Shown here: in pieces, positions 1 to 8,579 of the stretch | Position numbering within the stretch: position 1 is the stretch's first letter | Layout: each line of letters opens with the position of its first letter | Source of the DNA: an uncultured Alistipes sp. | Lineage (GTDB): Bacteria; Bacteroidota; Bacteroidia; Bacteroidales; UBA932 | Direction: 5' to 3' | NCBI GenBank assembly: GCA_900544195.1 | Contig: UQUJ01000011.1 | Location: forward strand, 1 to 56,425 | DNA length: 56,425 bases | Program-made: the position numbers and the translations under genes | The notes under the pieces: model-generated | Seen by the model: the letters and a program-made list of their open reading frames with translations, nothing else | The model's database searches: none | What the model was told of the DNA's origin: nothing

Positions 1-93
1 GGACTATCTTCTGGAACTGCTTAGGGGCGCTAGAATTTGATGCGGTTGCCCTGGCAATGTTGAAATAAATTTCACATTGCGCTCGGTTTTCAC

Positions 94-113
94 TAAATTT
101 GTAAATTTACAAA
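94..113 (+). promoter_or_regulatory. ftsY promoter -7 box overlapped by a palindrome
   Basis: TAAATTTG at 94-101 fits the Bacteroidota -7 consensus TAnnTTTG. A weak -33 (TTTC, 70-73) lies 20 bases upstream, and ftsY begins 22 bases after the box. A perfect 16-bp palindrome (TTTGTAAATTTACAAA, 98-113) overlaps the box and could be an operator. That role is inferred from position only. Confidence 0.45.
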
Positions 114-123
114 TGATAACGTT

Positions 124-1056
124 ATGGGATTGTTTGACAGAGGAGTCAAGAAGACGAAAGAGGGCTTCTTCCAGAGGCTCTCACGGTCGATAGTCGGCAA
201 GTCCAAAGTGGATGACAGCGTCCTTGACGCCATCGAGGAGGCGCTTGTCGCATCAGACATGGGCGTGGACACCACGCTCAAGATCGTTGACAGCCTTGAG
301 GAAAGGGTAAGCAAGGACAGGTACATGTCCTTCGACGAACTGGTGGACATGCTTCGTGACGAGATTGGAACGCTTCTGGATATTGATGGAGAGGAATCTC
401 CTAAGGAACCGTTCGACTTGACGAAGAAACCTCTTGTCGTGATGGTTGTCGGAGTGAACGGTGTGGGCAAGACCACGACTATCGGCAAACTCGCCGCCCG
501 CTACAAGGCCATGGGCAAGAAAGTGATGATCGGAGCCGCCGACACGTTCAGGGCTGCCGCCGTTGACCAGCTCCAGATCTGGGCCGAAAGGGCAGACGTG
601 GAGATTGTAAAGCAGGGCATGGGCGCTGATCCGGCCTCTGTGGCTTTCGACACTGTAAAGTCTGCGGTGGCCAAGGGTGCTGACGTTGTACTGATCGACA
701 CCGCCGGAAGGCTCCACAACAGAATCGACTTGATGAACGAGCTGACAAAAATCCGTAACGTGATGCGTAAGGTCATCCCGGACGCCCCGCATGAGGTGCT
801 TCTCGTGCTGGATGCATCGACAGGTCAGAACGCCTACCAGCAGGCCAAGGAATTCTCGCGGGCGACAGACATAACATCACTGGCTATCACCAAGCTGGAC
901 GGCACGGCGAAAGGCGGGGTCGTCATCGGAATCGTTGACCAGTTGAAGGTTCCGGTCAAGTTCATCGGGATCGGCGAGGGCATTGATGACCTGAAAGTGT
1001 TTGACAAGAAGGAGTTCGTGGGCTCACTGTTCTCCAGAGAGGATATTGACAAATAA
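124..1056 (+). CDS. ftsY: Signal recognition particle receptor FtsY
   Basis: SRP receptor GTPase that docks ribosome/SRP complexes at the inner membrane for co-translational insertion of membrane proteins. The 310 residues are an NG unit without the long acidic A domain of enterobacterial FtsY. The helical N domain covers about residues 10-95. The P-loop GVNGVGKTT is at 110-118, the SRP-GTPase insertion motif DTFRAAA at 140-146, G3 DTAGR at 192-196 and G4 TKLDG at 256-260. The length is normal for the short FtsY of Bacteroidota. The start is the ATG just after a TAnnTTTG box. pheT follows 12 bases downstream and may be co-transcribed. Confidence 0.97.
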   Translation: MGLFDRGVKKTKEGFFQRLSRSIVGKSKVDDSVLDAIEEALVASDMGVDTTLKIVDSLEERVSKDRYMSFDELVDMLRDEIGTLLDIDGEESPKEPFDLTKKPLVVMVVGVNGVGKTTTIGKLAARYKAMGKKVMIGAADTFRAAAVDQLQIWAERADVEIVKQGMGADPASVAFDTVKSAVAKGADVVLIDTAGRLHNRIDLMNELTKIRNVMRKVIPDAPHEVLLVLDASTGQNAYQQAKEFSRATDITSLAITKLDGTAKGGVVIGIVDQLKVPVKFIGIGEGIDDLKVFDKKEFVGSLFSREDIDK

Positions 1057-1068
1057 AACATCAGAAAT

Positions 1069-3510
1069 ATGAAGCTTTCTTACAATTGGCTAAAGGATTA
1101 TCTTGAATCCGATCTTACTCCGCAGCAGATCGCGGACGCTATGACAGCTATAGGAATCGAGGTCGATGGTGTCGAGGAACAGGAAGAAGTCCCTGGTGGA
1201 CTTGCCGGAGTCGTTGTCGCCGAGGTGCTTGAGTGCGAGGCGCATCCTGACTCCGACCATCTTCATGTCACGAAAGTCAACGATGGCACCGGCGAGCCTC
1301 TGACCGTTGTCTGCGGCGCTCCTAACGTGGCCGCCGGCCAGAAAGTTCTCTTCGCCCGCATCGGGGCTGTGCTTCCTGGAGACTTCAAGATCAAAAAATC
1401 CAAGATCCGTGGCGTGGAGTCATTCGGAATGATCTGCGCCGAGGACGAGCTCGGAATCGGCAACGACCATGCCGGCATCAAGGTTCTCCCTGCGGATGCG
1501 CCTGTCGGAACCTCCGCCAAGGAGTATCTCCACCTTAAGACGGAGGCCGTCATTGAATATGAGATCACAGCCAACAGGGTGGACGCCGCCTCGCACATCG
1601 GTGTGGCCCGCGACCTCTATGCCTGGATGACACTCAATAATATTCCTTGCTCATTCAAGTACCCTTCCGTGGACGCTTGGAGGCCGGGTGAGGGTAAGGG
1701 GATTCCTGTAGATGTTCAGGATCCGACCGCCGCTCCACGCTATTGCGGCATCACTATCAAGGGCGTGAAGGTCGGCCCCTCTCCGGAATGGCTTCAGAAG
1801 AAGCTGATGTCTATCGGCCTCAGACCTATCGACAACGTGGTGGATGTGTCCAATTTCATCCTCTTCGAGCTCGGTCAGCCTCTGCACACTTTCGACGCCG
1901 ACAAGATCAGCGGCGGAAAGGTGATCGTGAGAAGGGCGGCTGAGGGCGAGAAGATTGTCACCCTCGACGAGACCGAGAGGAAACTTTCCGCCGAGGACAT
2001 CGTGATCGCCAACGCTGACGGCCCGATGTGCATAGCGGGAGTGTTCGGCGGCATCGATTCCGGCGTGAAGGCCGAGACAGTGAATGTATTCGTCGAGAGC
2101 GCCTATTTTGATCCGGGCTCGATCCGCAAGACTTCCAAGAGGCATACCCTCCAGACCGACGCCTCATTCCGCTACGAGAGGGGAGCCGATCCTGGAATCA
2201 ATGAATATGCCGCCAAGCGCGCCGCACTGCTGATTCAGGAAGTGGCCGGCGGAGAGATTGTCGGAGGAATCGAGGAGTTTTATCCTGAGAAGATCGAGAA
2301 GAAGGTCATCGACCTTGACTACGACCGCATCGAAAGGTTCATCGGCAAGAAGATCGGACACGACACGATTGAGAAGATACTTACAGCCCTCACCTACGAG
2401 TTCATCGAGAGGAGAGAGGGTGGAGCCAAGGTCGCCGCGCCGACCTATATGATCGATGTCACAAGAGAGTGTGACGTGGTCGAGGAGATTCTCCGAATCT
2501 ACGGCTACAACAACATCGACCTGCCTCAGCACATGAAGATGTCCGTCAACGCAACCCCTTCACCTGAGCCGGAGGCTATCCGCAACGGAATATCCAACTT
2601 CCTGGCCGCCAACGGCTTTGTCGAGATAATGAACAATTCCCTCACCAAGGGGGCTTACTATAAGGGACTTACCACATTCCCGGAGGAGAAGAGCGTGACA
2701 ATCGTCAACCCTCTGAGCTCAGACTTGAACGTGATGAGGCAAACCCTCATATTCAGCGGCCTTGAGGTTGTGGCATACAACCTGAACCGTCAGATCTCGT
2801 CGATGAAACTCTTTGAATATGGCTCCGTTTACAGCCGTAATCCTGAGATGGACGGCAAGACGCTGGCTTCCTACGAGGAGCATCCTGCGTTCTCGATGTT
2901 CGTCACCGGAACTCCTGAGAAATCCTGGAACAGCCAGCCGGGCAAGAGCAGTTTCTTTGAGTTGAAAGGTTATGTGGATCTGCTTCTGAGACGCTTCGGA
3001 GCGAATCTTTACCAGATGGAGGCCACCGCGGCTCCCGCTGACATATTCAGTGAAGGTGTCGCTTATGCCCTTCCGGGGCAGCATCTGCCGCTCGCGGTTC
3101 TGGGAACAGTCTCTCCGGCCATCGCCAGGAAGTTCGGTGTGCGTCAGCCTGTGTTCGCCGCCGAGATCAACTGGAACACATTGTTCCAACTTGTGAAGAG
3201 GGACAAGGTCGCCTTCAAGGAGATGCCTAAGTTCCCGGAGGTCAGAAGGGATTTCGCATTGCTGCTTGACGAGAGTGTCAGCTATGCCGACCTCTACAAG
3301 AGCTCGTTCAAGGCCGGCAAGAAACTTCTCAAGCAGGTGACCCTGTTCGATGTCTATCGTGGGGACAAGATCCCTGCGGGCAAGAAGCAGTACGCCCTCG
3401 GATTTGTGCTTCAGGATCTGGAGAAGACCTTGACTGACGAGGATGTCGAGAGGATAATGAAGAAGCTTCTTTCCACATTCCAGAACGAGTACGGAGCCAC
3501 ATTGAGGTAG
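1069..3510 (+). CDS. pheT: Phenylalanyl-tRNA synthetase beta subunit
   Basis: Beta chain of the alpha2beta2 enzyme that charges tRNA-Phe. At 813 residues it is of normal full length. An EMAP-like tRNA-binding domain covers about 42-150 (HPDSDHLHV near 59-67). The B3/B4 editing region and the B5 domain follow, B5 at about 405-480. The C-terminal anticodon-binding FDX-ACB domain begins near FPEVRRDFALLLD (about 720 to the end). pheS is not in the window, so the two subunits are encoded apart here. The gene follows ftsY closely, and a DUF4296 lipoprotein starts 4 bases after its stop codon. Confidence 0.97.
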   Translation: MKLSYNWLKDYLESDLTPQQIADAMTAIGIEVDGVEEQEEVPGGLAGVVVAEVLECEAHPDSDHLHVTKVNDGTGEPLTVVCGAPNVAAGQKVLFARIGAVLPGDFKIKKSKIRGVESFGMICAEDELGIGNDHAGIKVLPADAPVGTSAKEYLHLKTEAVIEYEITANRVDAASHIGVARDLYAWMTLNNIPCSFKYPSVDAWRPGEGKGIPVDVQDPTAAPRYCGITIKGVKVGPSPEWLQKKLMSIGLRPIDNVVDVSNFILFELGQPLHTFDADKISGGKVIVRRAAEGEKIVTLDETERKLSAEDIVIANADGPMCIAGVFGGIDSGVKAETVNVFVESAYFDPGSIRKTSKRHTLQTDASFRYERGADPGINEYAAKRAALLIQEVAGGEIVGGIEEFYPEKIEKKVIDLDYDRIERFIGKKIGHDTIEKILTALTYEFIERREGGAKVAAPTYMIDVTRECDVVEEILRIYGYNNIDLPQHMKMSVNATPSPEPEAIRNGISNFLAANGFVEIMNNSLTKGAYYKGLTTFPEEKSVTIVNPLSSDLNVMRQTLIFSGLEVVAYNLNRQISSMKLFEYGSVYSRNPEMDGKTLASYEEHPAFSMFVTGTPEKSWNSQPGKSSFFELKGYVDLLLRRFGANLYQMEATAAPADIFSEGVAYALPGQHLPLAVLGTVSPAIARKFGVRQPVFAAEINWNTLFQLVKRDKVAFKEMPKFPEVRRDFALLLDESVSYADLYKSSFKAGKKLLKQVTLFDVYRGDKIPAGKKQYALGFVLQDLEKTLTDEDVERIMKKLLSTFQNEYGATLR

Positions 3511-3514
3511 ATTT

Positions 3515-4228
3515 ATGAAAAAGGTTCTCAGGATAGTTCTTCCATTGATGGTTCTGGTGTCGGCTGTAGTCTCCTGCAGTCGTGAGGGGCGTGTGATACC
3601 CGTGCGCAAGATGGAGAGGATCTATCGTGAGATGCTTCTTGCCGACCAATGGCTCGCCGAGAATCCGGACAAACGTGGAATTGCCGACACCACTTGGTTC
3701 TATGAACCTATTTTTGAGAAGTATGGCTTCACGCTCAGTGACTACCAGAAGAGTGTGGACCGCTATCTCAATGATCCCAAACGTTATGCCGAGATGCTGG
3801 GACGGGTGGAGGAGGGGCTCAGGAATGATTTGAAGGTTGTGAATGCCAGAATCGCTCTGGAGGACAGGCTCCAGTATGAGGCCGATTCGATTGTCCGGAC
3901 ATGGAAATCGGTGAAAGCCAAACCATTCAGTTCTTTCCTTGACGTCTTCGACGTCGATGCCATGACAGACCGTGTAGGGATCGAGAAGGATTCCCTTGGA
4001 GTCTATCGTCCTGTCCCTGTTGTCGAGGACACGGTTTTCCATGGTCCGCGCCTTGTTGTAAGGGACACGACCGTGAAAGAGTCCGAGACAGGCTCAGGTT
4101 CTTTGGAAAAGGCGCAGGATCAGGTCGGGGACGTGATGTTGGAACCGGTTCGTGACATCGCTCATGAGAAGCCTGTCAGAAAATTGGAGTTGGCTCCGGC
4201 TAAAGATTTATTGATTAGGAATGAATAG
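3515..4228 (+). CDS. DUF4296-type lipoprotein
   Basis: Predicted lipoprotein of 237 residues. The signal peptide ends in a lipobox with Cys21 (VVSC). The segment about 27-110 has the helical pattern of DUF4296 proteins (KMERIYREMLLADQW, then a GFTLSDYQKSV stretch). The C-terminal 100 residues are polar and probably disordered. The function is unknown. The gene sits between pheT (4-base gap) and the amidohydrolase gene, which it overlaps by 8 bases, so it is probably translated in one operon with them. The family assignment is from memory of sequence pattern. Confidence 0.8.
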   Translation: MKKVLRIVLPLMVLVSAVVSCSREGRVIPVRKMERIYREMLLADQWLAENPDKRGIADTTWFYEPIFEKYGFTLSDYQKSVDRYLNDPKRYAEMLGRVEEGLRNDLKVVNARIALEDRLQYEADSIVRTWKSVKAKPFSSFLDVFDVDAMTDRVGIEKDSLGVYRPVPVVEDTVFHGPRLVVRDTTVKESETGSGSLEKAQDQVGDVMLEPVRDIAHEKPVRKLELAPAKDLLIRNE

Positions 4229-5408
4229 AATAGCAGCGGAATATGTCTTCACGCTGAATGAGGACAAGCCGATAAGGAACGGATTCGTCGAGTTTGACAG
4301 CGGCGGCACAGTGACATCGGTAGGCGAATGTTTGTCTCCGGAGAGCGAGAAAACTTTCGTGAAAGGAGCTATAGCGCCGGGTTTTGTCAACACGCACTGC
4401 CATCTGGAGTTGTCCTACTTATGGAAATTTTTCCGTAAGGGAACCGGCATGGCCGGGTTCATCGACCAGATCAACGCGATGAGGGACAACAAGAGCATGG
4501 AAGAGAAACTTCATGACATACGGCACTGGATGAAAGTGATGTGGAATCGTGGTGTTTCCGCGATGGCGGACATCAGCAACTGTGCCGACACGTTCGCCAT
4601 CAAGAAAGCATCTCCGATGTACACGAGGACATTTCTTGAGGTATTCGGAACCGAGCCTCAGGACTGTGATCAGGTGATGTCAGCCGTAAGGAAACTTCAG
4701 GCTGAGGCTGAAAGCTATGGCCTTGACGCGGCTCCGACCCCTCATTCCTGTTACACTATGAGTCCGGAGCTTGTCACGGCGGCATCCGCCGATGGTTTGA
4801 AATCGGGTTATCTGTCGTTCCATTCGGAGGAGACTGAGGAGGAAGAGGAGATGCTTAAGTACGGACGAGGGGCTATGTGGGAGAACCGCAGGGCCGCCGG
4901 CATGAGTGTGCCGCCAGTAACCGGCAAGTCTTCTCTTCTCTATTTCATAGACCGTCTGGAGAAGGCTCATCCAGCTCCGTTTGACGAGCATATCCTGCTT
5001 GTCCATGAGGTCTGCATGGATCAGGAAGGCGTGGATGCAGTGAAGAATGTGATGAACCATCCGTTCGTGGCTCTTTGTCCCTTGTCGAACATATTCATAC
5101 AAAACACTCTGCCTCCGGTTTCACTGATGCGGCGCAATGGTTTGAAAATCACAGTTGGCACAGACTCGCTTTCAAGCAATGACGACCTTGACATTGTCGC
5201 CGAGCTGTGTTGTCTTCAGAACGCTTTTCCGGAGGTGGGCTTGAATGAGCTGCTTACATGGGCCTGTCGCAACGGTGCTGAGTTCCTGTCGAAAGAGAAT
5301 GAATATGGCCGCATAGCGGTTGGAATGAAGCCTGGGCTTGTCGCGATTGACAATCTTGACGCCGATGGTCGGCTTACCGCCGAAAGTGCATCACATAGAA
5401 TTATTTAG
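4221..5408 (+). CDS. Amidohydrolase, aminodeoxyfutalosine-deaminase-like
   Basis: Metal-dependent hydrolase of 395 residues in the amidohydrolase superfamily (cytosine deaminase / SsnA / MqnX-like). Metal ligands visible: NTHCHLE (His59, His61), a mid-protein His in SFHSEE, a later His in LVHEVCM, and the catalytic Asp in VGTDSLSSN. The pattern fits deaminases of the futalosine menaquinone pathway, but no other mqn gene is in the window, so the substrate is an inference. The start overlaps the DUF4296 gene by 8 bases, and the radical SAM gene begins 2 bases after the stop, pointing to a tight operon. Confidence 0.82.
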   Translation: MNRIAAEYVFTLNEDKPIRNGFVEFDSGGTVTSVGECLSPESEKTFVKGAIAPGFVNTHCHLELSYLWKFFRKGTGMAGFIDQINAMRDNKSMEEKLHDIRHWMKVMWNRGVSAMADISNCADTFAIKKASPMYTRTFLEVFGTEPQDCDQVMSAVRKLQAEAESYGLDAAPTPHSCYTMSPELVTAASADGLKSGYLSFHSEETEEEEEMLKYGRGAMWENRRAAGMSVPPVTGKSSLLYFIDRLEKAHPAPFDEHILLVHEVCMDQEGVDAVKNVMNHPFVALCPLSNIFIQNTLPPVSLMRRNGLKITVGTDSLSSNDDLDIVAELCCLQNAFPEVGLNELLTWACRNGAEFLSKENEYGRIAVGMKPGLVAIDNLDADGRLTAESASHRII

Positions 5409-5410
5409 CC

Positions 5411-6166
5411 ATGATGAGAGAAGAATTGGTGTTCGGGCCTGTCCATTCCAGAAGACTGGGATCTTCGTTGGGAATCAACCTGCTTCCAACTAAAGGCAAG
5501 CTGTGTAATTTTGACTGCGTTTATTGCGAGTGTGGCTGGAACAAGGACGGCAGGGGAGACAGGCGGCTTCCTACAGCCGCGGAGCTCCGGGGGACGCTTG
5601 ACACTAAACTGTGCGAGTGCCTTGCCAAAGGGACACCGATTGATTCGATAACGTTTTCCGGCGACGGTGAGCCGACGTTGAATCCGGATTTCCCGGAGAT
5701 TATCGACATCACACTGGAGCTACGGGATAAATATTTTCCGCAGGCGAAGGTCTCGGTGCTCTCAAATGCCACAAGGCTGTTCCGGCGGGAGGTCTTTGAG
5801 GCTTTGAGGAAGGTTGACAACCCTATCCTTAAGATTGACGCTCCGTCAGACGAACTGGTCTCAAGGATCAACCAGCCGCAGGGGGAGTATCATGTGGAGG
5901 ACGTTGTCGATGACCTGATGCGTTTTGAGGGTGATTTCGTGCTTCAGACGATGTTCCTGAAATCTCCGTCATTCGATTCATCGTCGCCCGAGGTTCTGGA
6001 AGGGTGGATGGACATCGTCCGGAAGCTTAGGCCGAGGGAAGTCATGGTCTATACACTTGACCGTGAGGCTCCGGCACAAGGACTTGAGAAATTTTCTGTG
6101 GATCAGATGAAAGCTTTGGTCAAACCTTTGATGGATGAAGGCTTTGTGATCCAGATAAGAGGATAA
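5411..6166 (+). CDS. Radical SAM protein (COG0731-type)
   Basis: Protein of 251 residues with the radical SAM cluster motif CNFDCVYC (Cys32, Cys36, Cys39) binding a 4Fe-4S centre, followed by the glycine-rich SAM motif in SGDGEPTLNPDF. The N-terminal FGPVHSRRLGSSLGIN is typical of the COG0731 Fe-S oxidoreductase group, distantly related to wybutosine enzymes. The length matches that group and no accessory SPASM-like Cys cluster is seen. The substrate is unknown. It is probably co-transcribed with the amidohydrolase gene 2 bases upstream. Confidence 0.85.
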   Translation: MMREELVFGPVHSRRLGSSLGINLLPTKGKLCNFDCVYCECGWNKDGRGDRRLPTAAELRGTLDTKLCECLAKGTPIDSITFSGDGEPTLNPDFPEIIDITLELRDKYFPQAKVSVLSNATRLFRREVFEALRKVDNPILKIDAPSDELVSRINQPQGEYHVEDVVDDLMRFEGDFVLQTMFLKSPSFDSSSPEVLEGWMDIVRKLRPREVMVYTLDREAPAQGLEKFSVDQMKALVKPLMDEGFVIQIRG

Positions 6167-6191
6167 ATGAAAATATATTTATAGTAATAAT

Positions 6192-7085
6192 ATGGAATCT
6201 TTGTTTGCAAAGTACGGTTATACTCCTGATAAGGAAAGTATCAGCAAGAGGTTGGACGCCATAGCGGCCAACATTGACAATGTGACTTCTCCGGAGGTCC
6301 TTAAAAACTGCATGGCATTGATGGACTTGACCACTCTTCACACGGAGGACAGTCCTGAGTCTGTGAAGAAACTGGTCGGCAAGGTCAATTCGTTCATGAA
6401 TGATTACCCGGAATATCCGCTTCCGGCGTCAATCTGCGTCTTCCCTAACCTGGCTTCTGTGGTTCGGGAGAATCTGGCGACCTCTGACGTTCATGTCACG
6501 GCTGTGGCCGGATGTTTTCCTACATCCCAGAGCTTCATCGAGGTGAAGGTCAAGGAGTGTGAAATGGCTGTAGAGGCCGGGGCTGATGAGATTGACATCG
6601 TCTTGGCTCTGAATGCTTTCATGTCAGGAGATGAAGAGACCGCCCGTAAGGAGATCAGGACAATCCGCGCGGCTGTTGACGAGGCGGCGGCCAAGGCCGG
6701 ACGAAAGGTCACTCTGAAGGTGATTCTTGAGACAGGATTGCTTGTCACTCCAGAGAACATCGCCAACGCCTCTTTCCTGGCGATGGAAGAAGGTGCTGAT
6801 TTCATAAAGACTTCCACCGGTAAGGTCAGTGTGAACGCCACGCCTATGGCGGCATACATCATGTGTGAGAGCATCAAGGCTTTCCACGAGAAAACCGGCA
6901 GAAAAGTCGGATTCAAGGCCGCCGGAGGCATCTCCACATCGAAGGATGCGGTCTGCTACCATTCCATAGTGAAAACAATTCTCGGTAACGACTGGATAAA
7001 CAAGGAACTGTTCCGGTTCGGCGTAAGCCGTCTGGCCAACTCCTTGATGTCTTCAATTGAACAGAAGACGGTGGTCTATTTCTAG
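6192..7085 (+). CDS. deoC: Deoxyribose-phosphate aldolase
   Basis: Class I aldolase that splits 2-deoxyribose 5-phosphate into glyceraldehyde 3-phosphate and acetaldehyde during deoxynucleoside breakdown. Protein of 297 residues in the long DeoC branch. Visible signatures: ADEIDIVL (Asp135), LKVILETG, the Schiff-base lysine in DFIKTSTGK (Lys206), and GFKAAGGI (Lys242). It begins 26 bases after the radical SAM gene. Its stop lies 1 base from the end of the convergent phosphatase gene, leaving no space for a dedicated terminator. Confidence 0.95.
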   Translation: MESLFAKYGYTPDKESISKRLDAIAANIDNVTSPEVLKNCMALMDLTTLHTEDSPESVKKLVGKVNSFMNDYPEYPLPASICVFPNLASVVRENLATSDVHVTAVAGCFPTSQSFIEVKVKECEMAVEAGADEIDIVLALNAFMSGDEETARKEIRTIRAAVDEAAAKAGRKVTLKVILETGLLVTPENIANASFLAMEEGADFIKTSTGKVSVNATPMAAYIMCESIKAFHEKTGRKVGFKAAGGISTSKDAVCYHSIVKTILGNDWINKELFRFGVSRLANSLMSSIEQKTVVYF

Positions 7086-7086
7086 A

Positions 7087-8433
7087 CTACATTCCGTTCA
7101 CGCCTGTGCGCTCTTTGCCGCTGTTGTCCTTGACGATGTGTTCGTCAGGGATGGCGGCGGCTGTTTTTACAAGATATTCCCGGAGGTCTTCCCATCTGTG
7201 GAACGCTCCGCCAACGGTCTTGACAGCCGGGATTGTTGTCTCTTGCTCGTTATAGACAAGTTTCACCAATACGTCCCCACGCTTGTTCCTAAAGAAGACC
7301 ATCTGGATGTTGGATGCCATCGGCATCATCTGGAAGTCAAACCAACGCTCGTGCACGTCCGCCGACTTCCACCGTTTCTCCATACCGGCGATTCCGATGG
7401 TGCCGACAAGCGGAAGGAGTCCGACATCATGGCCGAACCTTAGGTCCGCGGCTCTGTCGCTCTCCGGTTTCACGGCCCTGTCTGCCTTGGCGACGATGTC
7501 CTCGATGAGCGGTTTGGCGATGGATGAGACATATTCTCCCTCCTCCTTTGAGATTCCGAAACTGTAGTAGAGCTTGTTGTTCCTTGAGATCCAAAGCCCC
7601 GTGAGCTCGTCATTGGTGAAATGATTGAATATGTCAGGACGCGCGTCCGTGTTAGGACTGATTCCGCCGGCAAGGAATACATTGTCCATGAACTCTTTAG
7701 GGTTATGCGTGAGCTTGGCGGCCTTGGCCGGATCAGTGAAGATGGCTTCAAAGAACCTTTCGTGGGAGACCAGACTGTCCAGCAAATGCTTTCTCAGGAC
7801 GTTCGATCCCTTTATCACATCCTTTGTGTCAAGGTTCATGCTGATGTAATCCAGATATTTAGGGCCTGTGACATAGTGAAACCTCAGGTCCGCGTTCCTT
7901 TCCTGAAGCACGGATGTGAAATTCGCCATGCTTATCAGGCATCTTGGCCAGTAACTTGAGACACATTCCACTTCAAGCCTCCCACCTTTGAATACTTCAG
8001 GATAATGGGCTGTCATTCTGGAAGCTATCCCGTGATGCTCTTCCGCACCTCTCTCGCTGAGCATCCCGAACATTCCCTGGTGTTCTGACCAGACAGTGTC
8101 TATCTGGCTTTTCAGAAGTTTGCCCTCGTCTGTCAGAAGTCCTGCTTTCTCTGCGGCGATAAGTGTTTCGACCGCCCCTTTGAACAGCCCGGCGCCGGTG
8201 TGGTAACGTGAACCATGTCTTCCATAATGGCTGATATAGAACGGTTTGTAGCCTTTTGGCGCTTTGGTGAATGTTGATGGGGAATATTCGTAATAATGAT
8301 AGACACCTCCGGCCCTGTCAGGGTTTTCCTCAATCAACTCTTTATACGACTGTGCCTGGACAGAAAAACTGAACACGCTGGTGATCAATACAATGGATGC
8401 CGCACGTACGGCGCTTCGAGTGAATATTCCCAT
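7087..8433 (-). CDS. Secreted histidine-type (phytase-like) phosphatase
   Basis: Histidine phosphatase superfamily, branch 2 (phytase / MINPP-like), predicted to hydrolyse phosphomonoesters outside the cytoplasm. From the chosen start the protein has 448 residues: signal peptide about 1-28 (cut near VQAQ), the phosphohistidine motif YGRHGSRY (RHG 72-74) and the proton-donor HD pair in RFGHDVG (335-336). The reading frame opens to 8493, but a good promoter lies inside that extension at 8459-8489, so the ATG at 8433 in front of a clean signal peptide is preferred. The substrate (inositol phosphate or other) is not evident. Confidence 0.85.
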   Translation of the reverse strand: MGIFTRSAVRAASIVLITSVFSFSVQAQSYKELIEENPDRAGGVYHYYEYSPSTFTKAPKGYKPFYISHYGRHGSRYHTGAGLFKGAVETLIAAEKAGLLTDEGKLLKSQIDTVWSEHQGMFGMLSERGAEEHHGIASRMTAHYPEVFKGGRLEVECVSSYWPRCLISMANFTSVLQERNADLRFHYVTGPKYLDYISMNLDTKDVIKGSNVLRKHLLDSLVSHERFFEAIFTDPAKAAKLTHNPKEFMDNVFLAGGISPNTDARPDIFNHFTNDELTGLWISRNNKLYYSFGISKEEGEYVSSIAKPLIEDIVAKADRAVKPESDRAADLRFGHDVGLLPLVGTIGIAGMEKRWKSADVHERWFDFQMMPMASNIQMVFFRNKRGDVLVKLVYNEQETTIPAVKTVGGAFHRWEDLREYLVKTAAAIPDEHIVKDNSGKERTGVNGM

Positions 8434-8458
8434 GCTTTTGCTGAATTTTAATTGTGGG

Positions 8459-8489
8459 CAAAGATAGGAAAACACCCTTAAATTGTCAA
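8459..8489 (-). promoter_or_regulatory. Promoter of the histidine-phosphatase gene
   Basis: Read on the minus strand: TTG (8489-8487), 20 bases, then TATCTTTG (8466-8459), a strong match to the Bacteroidota promoter. The start codon lies 25 bases downstream at 8433. It decides between the two possible start codons of that gene. Confidence 0.7.
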
Positions 8490-8511
8490 GCATGGCCGAT
8501 TTTTAACTTAA

Positions 8512-8534
8512 CCGTGGAATATTTCATTCCACGG
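8512..8534. promoter_or_regulatory. 9-bp inverted repeat between divergent promoters
   Basis: CCGTGGAAT, a 5-base spacer ATTTC, then ATTCCACGG form a perfect inverted repeat. It lies between the phosphatase promoter and the TACCTTTG box (8546-8553) of the zincin gene, ending 11 bases before that box. It could be an operator or an RNA hairpin. No T-run follows on either strand, so a terminator is less likely. Confidence 0.45.
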
Positions 8535-8545
8535 CTGCCTGACTC

Positions 8546-8553
8546 TACCTTTG
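8546..8553 (+). promoter_or_regulatory. -7 box of the zincin lipoprotein gene
   Basis: TACCTTTG fits TAnnTTTG and lies 26 bases before the start codon at 8580. The -33 region falls in the inverted repeat and has no good TTTG, so activation or repression through that repeat is possible. Confidence 0.5.
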
Positions 8554-8579
8554 CCATGTAACTAAAAACCAACTGAACG

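Noticed and set aside
1..68. Open frame of 21 codons running in from the left edge and ending at TAA 66-68
   Set aside because: Too short to recognise; it could be the end of an upstream gene but nothing supports it.
2719..3609. Minus-strand frame of 296 codons opposite pheT
   Set aside because: Shadow of the pheT coding strand; no domain.
8434..8493. 20-codon upstream extension of the phosphatase gene
   Set aside because: It contains the gene's own promoter and would bury the signal peptide, so the start at 8433 is preferred.
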